From the NCBI GenBank assembly GCA_001770935.1, contig MESI01000037.1:1-64000 (forward strand): a DNA stretch of 64,000 nt, in the 5' to 3' direction. The notes beneath the pieces are model-generated. The model did no database searches, had not been told where the DNA came from, and saw only the letters and a list, made by a program, of their open reading frames with translations. Of the stretch, positions 1 to 6,830 are shown piece after piece. Both the position numbers and the translations under genes were made by a program. The first letter of the stretch is position 1. Every line of letters begins with the position of its first letter. Source of the stretch: Burkholderiales bacterium RIFCSPLOWO2_12_FULL_61_40 (lineage in GTDB: Bacteria > Pseudomonadota > Gammaproteobacteria > Burkholderiales > Burkholderiaceae_C).

Positions 1-84
1 AACTTCTTGAACCGCCCGGTGCGGACCCGCATGCCGGGTGGTGTGGCAGGGGCGCAGTCAGTGATGGCTGTCCCCTATGCCGAT
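1..84 (+). mobile_element. Group II intron, 3' end (domains V-VI), partial
   Basis: The first ~84 bases look like the 3' end of a bacterial group II intron. A GC-rich hairpin at about 9-42 (arms accgcccggtgc and gcatgccgggtggt around a short loop) fits domain V. A second imperfect hairpin at about 49-75 (gggg...cccc) fits domain VI, and the segment ends in ctatgccgat, like many intron 3' ends. The rest of the intron, including any reverse transcriptase, lies outside the window. Its end abuts a truncated copy of the dispersed Comamonadaceae repeat, so the intron seems to have inserted into that element. I recognised this by pattern only; no covariance model was run. Confidence 0.6.
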
Positions 85-127
85 TGGTAGCTGCTTGCGC
101 ATATTCTGCGGGGGCTGGAGGCCTATT
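85..127 (+). repeat. Dispersed Comamonadaceae repeat, copy 1 (5' truncated)
   Basis: It carries the core tagctgcttgcgc, a short variable loop and ggggctggaggcctatt. It lacks the leading tttgctattaaa seen in fuller copies because the group II intron ends immediately before it. Its core from tagctg to ggcct is identical to copy 4 near 32.85 kb, including the variable loop, whereas the other copies differ there. It lies just downstream of the res remnant. Confidence 0.75.
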
Positions 128-527
128 CGTTCCGTTTTTACGATGGGCCACGCTAAATTGCAATAGTCCGCCAGCCGCTTGTCCTCCGTCACCACATCGT
201 GCCCGATCAACAAGTACTTCCAAGGCTTGGCCCCTGTGGTGTGGGCATGGCTTGAGGCATTTTTGCACCACAAAGCGCCTGCTTCGGCCTTGGATTTGCA
301 TCATCCGCACCCAGTTCGTTAGGTGCCTTGGTCTCGCGCATCAGCAGATGGTGGGTGGTTTCCGCCACGAAGTCGGGCTGCTCCACGCCCAGCTTGTAAA
401 ACAACTGGAACTGCACTTTGGTGGGTTTGAACCACTTGCAGTAACTGGCGTTATTTGTTTTGAACTCAATATTCACTCCCTTGTTGATCGGCAGACAGTT
501 GAGCTTGGTGGCCTCTTGAGTTTTTAG
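128..527 (-). pseudogene. Type III restriction enzyme (Res) C-terminal remnant
   Basis: Two minus-strand reading frames together resemble the C-terminal end of type III restriction subunits. The upstream frame (527 down to about 285) encodes a segment with VQFQLFYKLGVEQPDFVAET and RETKAPNEL, matching the nuclease-like C-terminal region. The downstream frame (about 273 to 128) encodes AKPWKYLLIGHDVVTEDKRL, matching the usual KPWxYLLIPHD end. A frameshift near 275-285 separates them, and everything N-terminal is missing. The last codons run into the dispersed repeat. The missing N-terminus has a counterpart at 32885-32974, on the far side of the hydrogenase island. The gene is dead. Confidence 0.6.
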
Positions 528-572
528 TTAAGACAGCATCCGATGGTAAATGCTTGCCTTATCTGGCGCTGC

Positions 573-1307
573 CTAAATCGTCTTGCGACACTGCCGCCAA
601 ACGGCGGGGTGTTGGTATTGCAAGTCGTTAAATGGGCGAATGGCCTGCCCTCTGTCGCTCAAACACCAATCCAGGAGACCGTGATCATCGGCACTTTTCA
701 ATTCTGTCATCAAGGCAGGTGCAGCTATTGCGCCGTTCAACAAAGCCCGCTCAACAATATCGGCAAGATGACGCAGGGTCTTGAGATAGCCAGCCGATAG
801 GGCTTCGCGTCGATCCAGCTTGAGTACGTCAACCGTGGCGGCGCCTTTGGCCGACCAATCATTCAACTGCAAATCAAAACGCGCACTGATATTGCCCGTG
901 ACAGGATCAAAGTCAAGATGTTTCCAGGGGTCTTCACGCGTGGGGTCGATCAGCAGCGCCTGCTTGCCAGACATCGGAAATTTGTTGCCCTTGAACCGCC
1001 CGCACTCGGTGCAGCACAGAAGGAGGTTCGGCCATTCATACATGCGCTTGGGATAGACGGCTTTGGGGCGGAAATGCTCAATGTCGGCGCCGTGCGAGTC
1101 CAGGCAGTACATACAGCGCTGCCGTGGCCCCATCATGGTTTGTAGCGTGGTGACCACGGCTTTGAGTGGTTTGGTTTGCCTGGCGCTTTTCCAGTCGCGC
1201 TCAATGTTCAGATCACCACTTTTGTGTTTGCCATTGGCTGCCAATTGCCGTTTGCTCAAGTAGCTCTGAGCCACCTTGGGCAAGGCGGCACGCTTGATGC
1301 GCCGCAT
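573..1307 (-). CDS. ptuB: PtuB-like HNH endonuclease (Septu defence system)
   Basis: This 244-residue protein has an HNH/zinc-binding core: CMYC at 65-68, DIEHFRPK at 75-82, the conserved Asn in WPNLLL at 92-97, and CCTEC followed by KGNKF at 98-110. This is the layout of PtuB and the related TIGR02646 nucleases of retron and Septu anti-phage systems. It starts three bases after the ptuA stop, so the two are almost certainly co-transcribed and translationally coupled. In Septu the nuclease is thought to be held by the ATPase and to cleave nucleic acid on infection. All HNH residues I can identify are present, so it could be active although its surroundings are decayed. Confidence 0.8.
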   Translation of the reverse strand: MRRIKRAALPKVAQSYLSKRQLAANGKHKSGDLNIERDWKSARQTKPLKAVVTTLQTMMGPRQRCMYCLDSHGADIEHFRPKAVYPKRMYEWPNLLLCCTECGRFKGNKFPMSGKQALLIDPTREDPWKHLDFDPVTGNISARFDLQLNDWSAKGAATVDVLKLDRREALSAGYLKTLRHLADIVERALLNGAIAAPALMTELKSADDHGLLDWCLSDRGQAIRPFNDLQYQHPAVWRQCRKTI

Positions 1308-1310
1308 GGC

Positions 1311-2594
1311 TCACAGTTCCTCGTCAGTAACCGCGAACAGCTGGAGCTGTTTGGCCTTGGCCTGCTCATCCTTGCTGAGCTTGGCACCTGCACGCTCTTT
1401 GGCCATCAACTTGGAATATTCCGCACGCCCTTGCACAGCACGGGGAGAGCGTGTGTTTTGCAAACCAAACGCAGCCGTCAGCAAAATGGTGTCGGGTCTG
1501 GAGGTAATGACTGTGTTGTACTCTTGCTGCGTCAGCGCTCTAGGCTTTTCATCACCGCCTGGCTCAGGCAAGACAAATAAGCCGTTTTCATCCGCAGCTT
1601 GGCAAATGATGGGGCTGTGGGTCGTGACGAGGAACTGAATATTTGGGAAATGCTGCTTCAACCAGAAGCCAATTTCACGTTGCCATTCGGGGTGCAAGTG
1701 GGCATCAATTTCGTCAATCATGACCACACCGCCTTTGACGATCTTGAGCTTGCCGTCGGCATCTTTTTTTGCAAGACCCTCAATGCCATAAGCACTGATG
1801 AGGTGGCGGAGGATGTCAGCCATCAGAGCTAAAGCCGCCCGATAGCCATCGCTCATGTCGCTCCAGGCCAGTTGCAGGCCATGGCGATCCTTGAGCCACA
1901 AACCATCCGAATCCACACGGTCTACCGTGATCTGGTTGGGCATCAAGTCGTCACGCAGAATTTCAAGCAACAAGTCAAGGTGCGCGCTTTCAGTGGTCTT
2001 GCCTTCCAGTTTCTTGTGGCTCAGATTGCGTAACCACTGGTCTACCTCAAACAGCGAAGCGGCTTCCTGAAACATGGTGACGAATCGCTCTGTTGTGGCC
2101 CCGACCATTAAGCGCGTTGCCTCTGGAGAAGCGCCAAAAACACGCCGAAAGGGACCGTATCCACATGAGAACCAGCCGTGCGCATCGGTAGACCAAAGAC
2201 CGCGTCGGGCTGTTTTCTGGGAATCAATGACTTCGGTAGTGGTTTCTTTACCTACATTCCTCAAAACAATCGTCGCCGGAAAATTCTTGTACGCGGTCTT
2301 TCCACCACCAGAAAAATCGTCAGCCCCTTTCTGGGGCGCAATCGTCAATTCAATTCGTCCTTCTTGCTCTGCGGCACCCTCACGAATCCAGCGATGGAAA
2401 CTTGGCTGTAAGGCGCGAGCTGTATCTTTACCGGTCAGTGCTACAGCAATAGCTTTTAGCAAACTACTTTTTCCAGAGCCGTTGTCGCCGGTGAAAACTG
2501 TCCATCCCGCATAGCTTCCATCATGCCTGGCAAGGTCGAAGCTCAAGTCTTCAAAACCTCGAATATTTTTAAGCTCTATTTTGTTGACATACAT
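1311..2594 (-). CDS. ptuA: PtuA-like SMC/ABC ATPase (Septu defence system)
   Basis: This 427-residue AAA/ABC-type ATPase has Walker A GDNGSGKS at 36-43, a signature-like WSDMSDGYRA at 244-253, Walker B VVMIDEID near 290-297 and an H-loop TTHSP at 324-328. The protein is soluble with no membrane segment. With the HNH partner just downstream it forms a two-gene Septu unit. The start is ATG at 2594, where the reading frame opens. A generic RecF-like OLD-family ATPase is the alternative, but the ptuB neighbour argues for Septu. The pair sits inside a region of truncated restriction genes yet shows no frameshift. Confidence 0.82.
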   Translation of the reverse strand: MYVNKIELKNIRGFEDLSFDLARHDGSYAGWTVFTGDNGSGKSSLLKAIAVALTGKDTARALQPSFHRWIREGAAEQEGRIELTIAPQKGADDFSGGGKTAYKNFPATIVLRNVGKETTTEVIDSQKTARRGLWSTDAHGWFSCGYGPFRRVFGASPEATRLMVGATTERFVTMFQEAASLFEVDQWLRNLSHKKLEGKTTESAHLDLLLEILRDDLMPNQITVDRVDSDGLWLKDRHGLQLAWSDMSDGYRAALALMADILRHLISAYGIEGLAKKDADGKLKIVKGGVVMIDEIDAHLHPEWQREIGFWLKQHFPNIQFLVTTHSPIICQAADENGLFVLPEPGGDEKPRALTQQEYNTVITSRPDTILLTAAFGLQNTRSPRAVQGRAEYSKLMAKERAGAKLSKDEQAKAKQLQLFAVTDEEL

Positions 2595-2642
2595 AAAAAC
2601 ATCCGATCAAAGTAAATAAAAAGGGAAGTGGCGTTTTGATCA

Positions 2643-2765
2643 TCACAACTTCATTTCTAGGGCAGATAGCTCCAGCCCATAAATATCTTGTGGCGATTGT
2701 CCCGCAATCCCCTGCAAGTTCGCATACATCCTTACCGTCGCGCCGATCACGGGCTCAATCTGCTT
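2643..2765 (-). pseudogene. Unidentified C-terminal gene fragment
   Basis: Forty sense codons run to a TGA at 2643-2645 and end IYGLELSALEMKL; an in-frame stop lies at 2766-2768, just upstream. It has no start codon context and looks like the C-terminal tail of a deleted gene between the palindrome at 2781-2814 and ptuA. I do not recognise the family. Confidence 0.3.
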
Positions 2766-2780
2766 CTAGCGCTGCTTGAC

Positions 2781-2814
2781 CTTTTAATTAGGGCGAATTT
2801 GCCCTAATTAAAAG
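2781..2814. promoter_or_regulatory. 34-bp palindrome, 14-bp perfect arms
   Basis: Arms cttttaattagggc (2781-2794) and gccctaattaaaag (2801-2814) flank a 6-base AT-rich centre. It lies at the point where homology of the truncated helicase ends. No oligo-T tract follows on either strand as a normal terminator would have, so an operator of a lost gene or an element end is more likely. Confidence 0.55.
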
Positions 2815-3444
2815 CAGGGGTGCAGTCAGCAGTGAGTTTTGCAGGGGCGTGGCGGTGAGCAACACTTTAAAAGCATGGGCCAGCGCGTCTTTCAGGGCTT
2901 TGCCAATGACGTTGCTGGGTTTGCAGACGTTGCGCAGGCGATGGGCTTCGTCCATCACCACCAAGTCCCAGGGCACGCGGCGCAGGTCGTCGGCCTTTGT
3001 CTTTGCAAATTGGTAAGAGCAGATGAGCACGCGGCTGGCCTGCTCAAAGGGTTGCTTGTTGCCGCCTTTGACAAGCTCTTTGTAGCTTTTGGCCTCCAGG
3101 ATCAGCGCTTGCAGGTTGAATTTGTCCTGCAATTCTTGGTGCCATTGCTTGCGCAAGTTCGCGGGGGTGATGATGAGAATGCGCCGCTTGCGCTCAGCCC
3201 AGCGTTGGGCGATGACCAAACCAGCTTCGATGGTCTTGCCCAAACCCACCTCGTCGGCCAGGATGACGCCCTTGGACAAGGGGCTTTGGAAGGCGAATAG
3301 GGCCGCTTCGACTTGGTGCGGATTCAGGTCCACCTGGGCATCGACAAAGGTGGATGCCAGCATGTCGGCGGAATCTGCACCCATACGCCGTGACAAAAGC
3401 CACGCTAGGTACTGGGACTGGTAAGTGGTGGAGGTTTGCGGCAC
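2788..3444 (-). pseudogene. SNF2/DEAD-like helicase, N-terminal 206 residues only
   Basis: The protein begins like SNF2-family helicases found with phage-defence methyltransferases: a Q-rich N-terminus, LADEVGLGKT (Walker A, 62-71), DEAH at 165-168 and LLTATPLQN at 195-203. Homology stops after residue about 206, and a 12-residue unrelated tail runs into the palindrome at 2781-2814. Full-length relatives continue for hundreds of residues through the second RecA domain, so this is a truncated, inactive copy. Its first 61 codons and the upstream 50 bases recur at 33831-34064, on the other side of the hydrogenase island. Confidence 0.8.
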
Positions 3445-3494
3445 GGGTTATTCTTTCCTCGGGGATTATGGCCTTAGCCACCGCTTCAAAATGG
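3261..3494. repeat. Long direct repeat, left copy (234 bp)
   Basis: This segment covers the first 61 codons of the helicase plus its upstream region. It aligns without gaps to 33831-34064 with about 13 mismatches counted by eye; the final ~50 bases (promoter side) are identical. The two copies are in the same orientation and bracket about 30 kb. Confidence 0.9.
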
Positions 3495-3605
3495 TCTGCC
3501 AGCGCCCGGCGCGCGGACATAAAGCATTCCTGGGCTTGTAAGAAACAGCCCAAGCGTGCGACCAAGCTGCAGCCTTGCATTACGTAGGGAGACAAGTCAC
3601 CCACC

Positions 3606-4397
3606 ATGCCCCTCCAGCCCACCCCCACGCCATCCGCATCCCCATTCGCATCCCTGCCCACCGCCTTCCTCGCCCTGGCCTTGAGCGTGGCCATGCCCCT
3701 GGCCGCGTGGGGGCAGGGCTGCCAGGCCAGATCGGGGGACGCGCCGCCTGCGGTGGTGGAGCTGTACACCTCCGAGGGCTGCAGTTCCTGCCCGCCGGCC
3801 GACCAGTGGCTGAGCACGCTCAAGGGTAAAGAAGGCGTGTTGGCGCTGTCGTTTCACGTCAACTACTGGAACCACCTGGGCTGGAAGGACCCCTTTGCCA
3901 CCGAGGCCACCACGCAGCGGCAGCACCAGATCAAGCAGGCGCTGGGCGCCGCCTATGTCTACACGCCGCAAGTGCTGCTCAATGGCAAAGACCACCGCCT
4001 GTGGCGGCTGGGCGGCACGCTGGGGCTGGCGCCTTTGCCAGCAGGCTCGGCGCCCGGCGTGCAGTTGCAGCGCGTGGGCAACCAGGTGACGGCCCGTGTG
4101 GCGCCGGCGCCCGCGCCCGCGCATGCGTCCCTGGCCGCCTACTGGGCGGTGTTGCAGGATGGCTTGGCCAGCAAGGTGACGCGTGGTGAGAACGCGGGGG
4201 AGACCCTGCGCCACGACCATGTGGTGAGCTACTACCAGCCCGTCCCCAGTTGGCCGGGCAAAGCGGGGCAGGTGCTGCAGTTCACGGTGCCGACATTGCC
4301 CGTAGCGCAAACGGGCGCAGCCCAACGCATATTGCTGGTGGTGACCGACGGCACGCTGACCCAACCGCTGCAGGCCCTGGCGCTGTCGTGTAGTTAA
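3606..4397 (+). CDS. Secreted DUF1223 family protein (thioredoxin-like fold)
   Basis: This 263-residue protein has a hydrophobic signal sequence at about 18-36 (FLALALSVAMPLAAWG) and then the DUF1223 hallmark VELYTSEGCSSCPPAD with a CSSC pair at 59-62. The family is thought to have a thioredoxin-like fold; its redox role is not established. It is probably exported to the periplasm. The start at 3606 puts the signal peptide about 17 residues in, which is slightly long; a later start is possible. A 49-bp piece of this gene around the CSSC codons is found again at 6647-6695, after the RloA/RloB pair. Confidence 0.8.
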   Translation: MPLQPTPTPSASPFASLPTAFLALALSVAMPLAAWGQGCQARSGDAPPAVVELYTSEGCSSCPPADQWLSTLKGKEGVLALSFHVNYWNHLGWKDPFATEATTQRQHQIKQALGAAYVYTPQVLLNGKDHRLWRLGGTLGLAPLPAGSAPGVQLQRVGNQVTARVAPAPAPAHASLAAYWAVLQDGLASKVTRGENAGETLRHDHVVSYYQPVPSWPGKAGQVLQFTVPTLPVAQTGAAQRILLVVTDGTLTQPLQALALSCS

Positions 4398-4401
4398 AGA
4401 C

Positions 4402-4457
4402 TTGCTCTTAAAAGCATAGCTGCTTGCGCAATGAATACGGGGGATGGAGGCCTATTT
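4402..4457 (+). repeat. Dispersed Comamonadaceae repeat, copy 2
   Basis: Core catagctgcttgcgca ... ggatggaggcctattt directly after the DUF1223 stop, with its own variable loop (atgaatacgg). It lies between genes, as the other copies do. From here to 4684 I see no gene, only AT-rich DNA that probably holds the rloA promoter. Confidence 0.75.
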
Positions 4458-4684
4458 GACTGGAAATATTGGTGAATTTCGATGCAGATCCAAGTGGAGG
4501 CGCCGGGAGAAAGACCCGAAGCCGACCCAGCCAAGTGCCGATGGGTGTCTGCAAAGCTGTCATTTGGCGCACTTCGGCAACTGCCCCTGCGTGACACCAA
4601 GGTCCAATCTAAATGCAAAATAACTCAATAATTTGCTTCTACAGAGCATAATATCGATATATTTTTATTCCATAGGTGAGTGTA

Positions 4685-5956
4685 ATGCTGGTCGAGTTCC
4701 GCATCAAGAACTTCCGCAGCCTGCGCGACGAGCAGGTGCTCAGCCTGGTTGCTTCCACCGACAAGACCTTGCTGGACACCCATGCCCTGGATACCGGGCT
4801 GAAGGCTGCTCCGCATTTGCTCAAGAGCGCGGTGGTCTACGGCGCCAACGCCAGCGGTAAGTCCAACCTCATCAAGGCCCTGCAGTACATGCGTGGCGTG
4901 GTGCTGGATTCGGCCGCTCTGCAGCCGGGCCAGACCTTTGACCGACTCCACCCCTTCAAGCTGGACGCCACTTCGGGCAGCCAGCCAACGGAGTTCGAGG
5001 TCACCTTCATCCTCGCCGGCGTGCGCTACCAGTATGGTTTTGCCATGAATGCGCAACGCATCGTCAGTGAACAACTTCTGGTCTACAAGGCGTTCAAGCC
5101 GCAACGCTGGTTCGAGCGCCACTTCGATGCCGAAAGCGGCAAGGATGTGTATGAATTCGGTAGCAGCCTGAAGGGTGCCAAGAACCTATGGGAGGGTGCG
5201 ACCCGATCCAATGCCTTGTTTCTGTCAGTGGCTGTGCAACTCAACAGCGGGGCATTGCGCCCGGTGTTTGACTGGTTTGCCAACCGACTTGTGATCTTCA
5301 ACGAGCAGTCGCCGCTGTCTCGGCAGTTTTCGGTGCAAATGCTCAAGCAAGAGGCACAGCGGAAAGCCATTTGCGAGTTCCTGCGTGCCGCTGACATTAG
5401 CATTGCCGACATTGAGGTGGCCACCAAGCAGGCCATGGTGCACACCTTCAATTTTGACCTCGCCAGCGGCAAACGCGAGGAGACAGCCAGTGAGCAGGCT
5501 GTGGACGAAGTGAAGTTTCACCACATCACCGAACACGGCAAGGCCGTTTTCGACCTGATGGACGAATCCAGCGGTACCCAAAACCTGTTATTCCTCACGG
5601 GGCCCATCCTGGACATCCTCAACAAGGGGCAGACGCTGCTGGTGGATGAACTGGATACCAGCCTTCACACGCTGTTGGTGCAGGCTCTGGTGCGCTTGTT
5701 CCACCGGTCTGAAGTCAACACCGGCGGCGCGCAGCTGATCTTTACCACGCACGACACTTCGCTGCTCGATGCTTACGGCCTGTTCCGACGCGATCAGGTC
5801 TGGTTTGTCGAAAAGCGCCCGGATCAAAGCTCAGCCCTGTATCCGTTGCTCGACTTCAGCCCGCGCAAGAATGAAGCGCTAGAGCGCGGTTACCTGCAAG
5901 GGCGCTATGGTGCTCTGCCCCTCTTGCACAACCAGGCCCTGGGAGTGAAGCACTGA
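4685..5956 (+). CDS. rloA: RloA-like AAA ATPase (AbiL-type defence)
   Basis: A COG1106-type ATPase of about 423 residues: N-terminal FRIKNFRSLRDEQ, Walker A GANASGKS at about 53-60, signature ESSGTQNLL near 294-302, Walker B LLVDELD near 318-324 and an FTTHDTSLLD motif after it. I chose ATG at 4685 over GTG at 4676 because aggtgag lies at ribosome-binding distance and the family usually begins MLxEFxxxNFRS. The stop overlaps the rloB start by one base. RloA/RloB pairs are linked to restriction islands and to the AbiL abortive-infection system. Confidence 0.8.
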   Translation: MLVEFRIKNFRSLRDEQVLSLVASTDKTLLDTHALDTGLKAAPHLLKSAVVYGANASGKSNLIKALQYMRGVVLDSAALQPGQTFDRLHPFKLDATSGSQPTEFEVTFILAGVRYQYGFAMNAQRIVSEQLLVYKAFKPQRWFERHFDAESGKDVYEFGSSLKGAKNLWEGATRSNALFLSVAVQLNSGALRPVFDWFANRLVIFNEQSPLSRQFSVQMLKQEAQRKAICEFLRAADISIADIEVATKQAMVHTFNFDLASGKREETASEQAVDEVKFHHITEHGKAVFDLMDESSGTQNLLFLTGPILDILNKGQTLLVDELDTSLHTLLVQALVRLFHRSEVNTGGAQLIFTTHDTSLLDAYGLFRRDQVWFVEKRPDQSSALYPLLDFSPRKNEALERGYLQGRYGALPLLHNQALGVKH

Positions 5957-6630
5957 TGGGGCGCGACAACCAAGCCAAAGACCGACAGTTGCGCCGCAAG
6001 GAGACCAAGGAGGCACGGCGTGCCAGTTACCCCCGCATCCTGATCGTCACCGAAGGCAGCAAAACCGAACCCTTGTATCTGGAAGAGATCCGCGCTGCGT
6101 ATCAGTTGCATTCCGCCAATGTTGAAGTGCAGTCGGGTCAGCTGGGTACCGCACCCATCCAGGTGATGCGTTATGCCCAGCAACTGTTTGAAAAAGGTGA
6201 ACTGCACAAAGGCATCCGCCCCAAGAGCTTTGACCAGGTCTACGCCGTATTTGACCGCGACGACCACGACAGCTATTTCAACGCACTGAGCTTGGCGCAA
6301 TCGCTGGATGGCAAGCTGCGCAACGACGACAGGCAGGCGGTCAGCTTCAAGGCCATCGCCTCTATCCCCAGCTTCGAGCTGTGGCTGTTGCTGCACTACG
6401 AGGATATTCAAGCGCCAATTCACCGCGATGAGGTGATGGATCGATTGAAGCAGCACATCGCCGGCTACGACAAAGGCGTGGGCGGCGCGTTTGCGACCAC
6501 CCGCGACCGGCTGGAATCGGCGACTGGGCGGGCGCTGGCACTGGCGGCGAAGTTCAATGCCTATTCCACCCCCGAACCCTTCACCGCCCTGCACGAATTG
6601 GTCACGCTGCTGATCACGCTACGCGCCTGA
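5956..6630 (+). CDS. rloB: RloB-like protein (Toprim-fold nuclease candidate)
   Basis: This 224-residue basic protein begins with a Lys/Arg-rich stretch. RILIVTEGSKTEP at 27-39 supplies a conserved Glu, FDRDDHD at 99-105 an acidic cluster, and IPSFELWLLLHYE follows. This is the RloB (AbiLii) pattern, regarded as Toprim-like with acidic metal-binding residues. It overlaps rloA (TGATG) and must be translated with it. The two genes form a complete pair with no visible damage. Activity in phage defence is inferred from family and context. Confidence 0.78.
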   Translation: MGRDNQAKDRQLRRKETKEARRASYPRILIVTEGSKTEPLYLEEIRAAYQLHSANVEVQSGQLGTAPIQVMRYAQQLFEKGELHKGIRPKSFDQVYAVFDRDDHDSYFNALSLAQSLDGKLRNDDRQAVSFKAIASIPSFELWLLLHYEDIQAPIHRDEVMDRLKQHIAGYDKGVGGAFATTRDRLESATGRALALAAKFNAYSTPEPFTALHELVTLLITLRA

Positions 6631-6646
6631 AGGTGGTCGATCCAAT

Positions 6647-6695
6647 GCGGTGGTGGAGCTGTACACCCCCGAGGGCTGCAGTTCCTGCCTGCCGG
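6647..6695 (+). pseudogene. Fragment of the DUF1223 gene
   Basis: A 49-bp stretch reproduces the CSSC region of the upstream DUF1223 gene (3750-3798) with about two mismatches. It has no start or stop context. It implies that rloAB entered next to, or was duplicated with, a copy of that gene which has since been lost. The rest of 6631-6830 holds no gene; the last ~100 bases are the likely promoter region of the next gene. Confidence 0.8.
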
Positions 6696-6830
6696 TTGAA
6701 TCGATTGGCGAGTGATATCAAATGATCGGCCAGGTGTTCAGCGGGAGCCGACCATCGTCTATAGTCGCCTCGACCCCGATTTTCATCCTGTCCGCAGCCA
6801 CCATCTTGAGCACTATTTTGGAATTCCCAC

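Noticed and set aside
4394..4618. Minus-strand frame after the DUF1223 gene
   Set aside because: Part of it is translated repeat (NRPPSPVFIAQAAML), which recurs in frames at the other copies.
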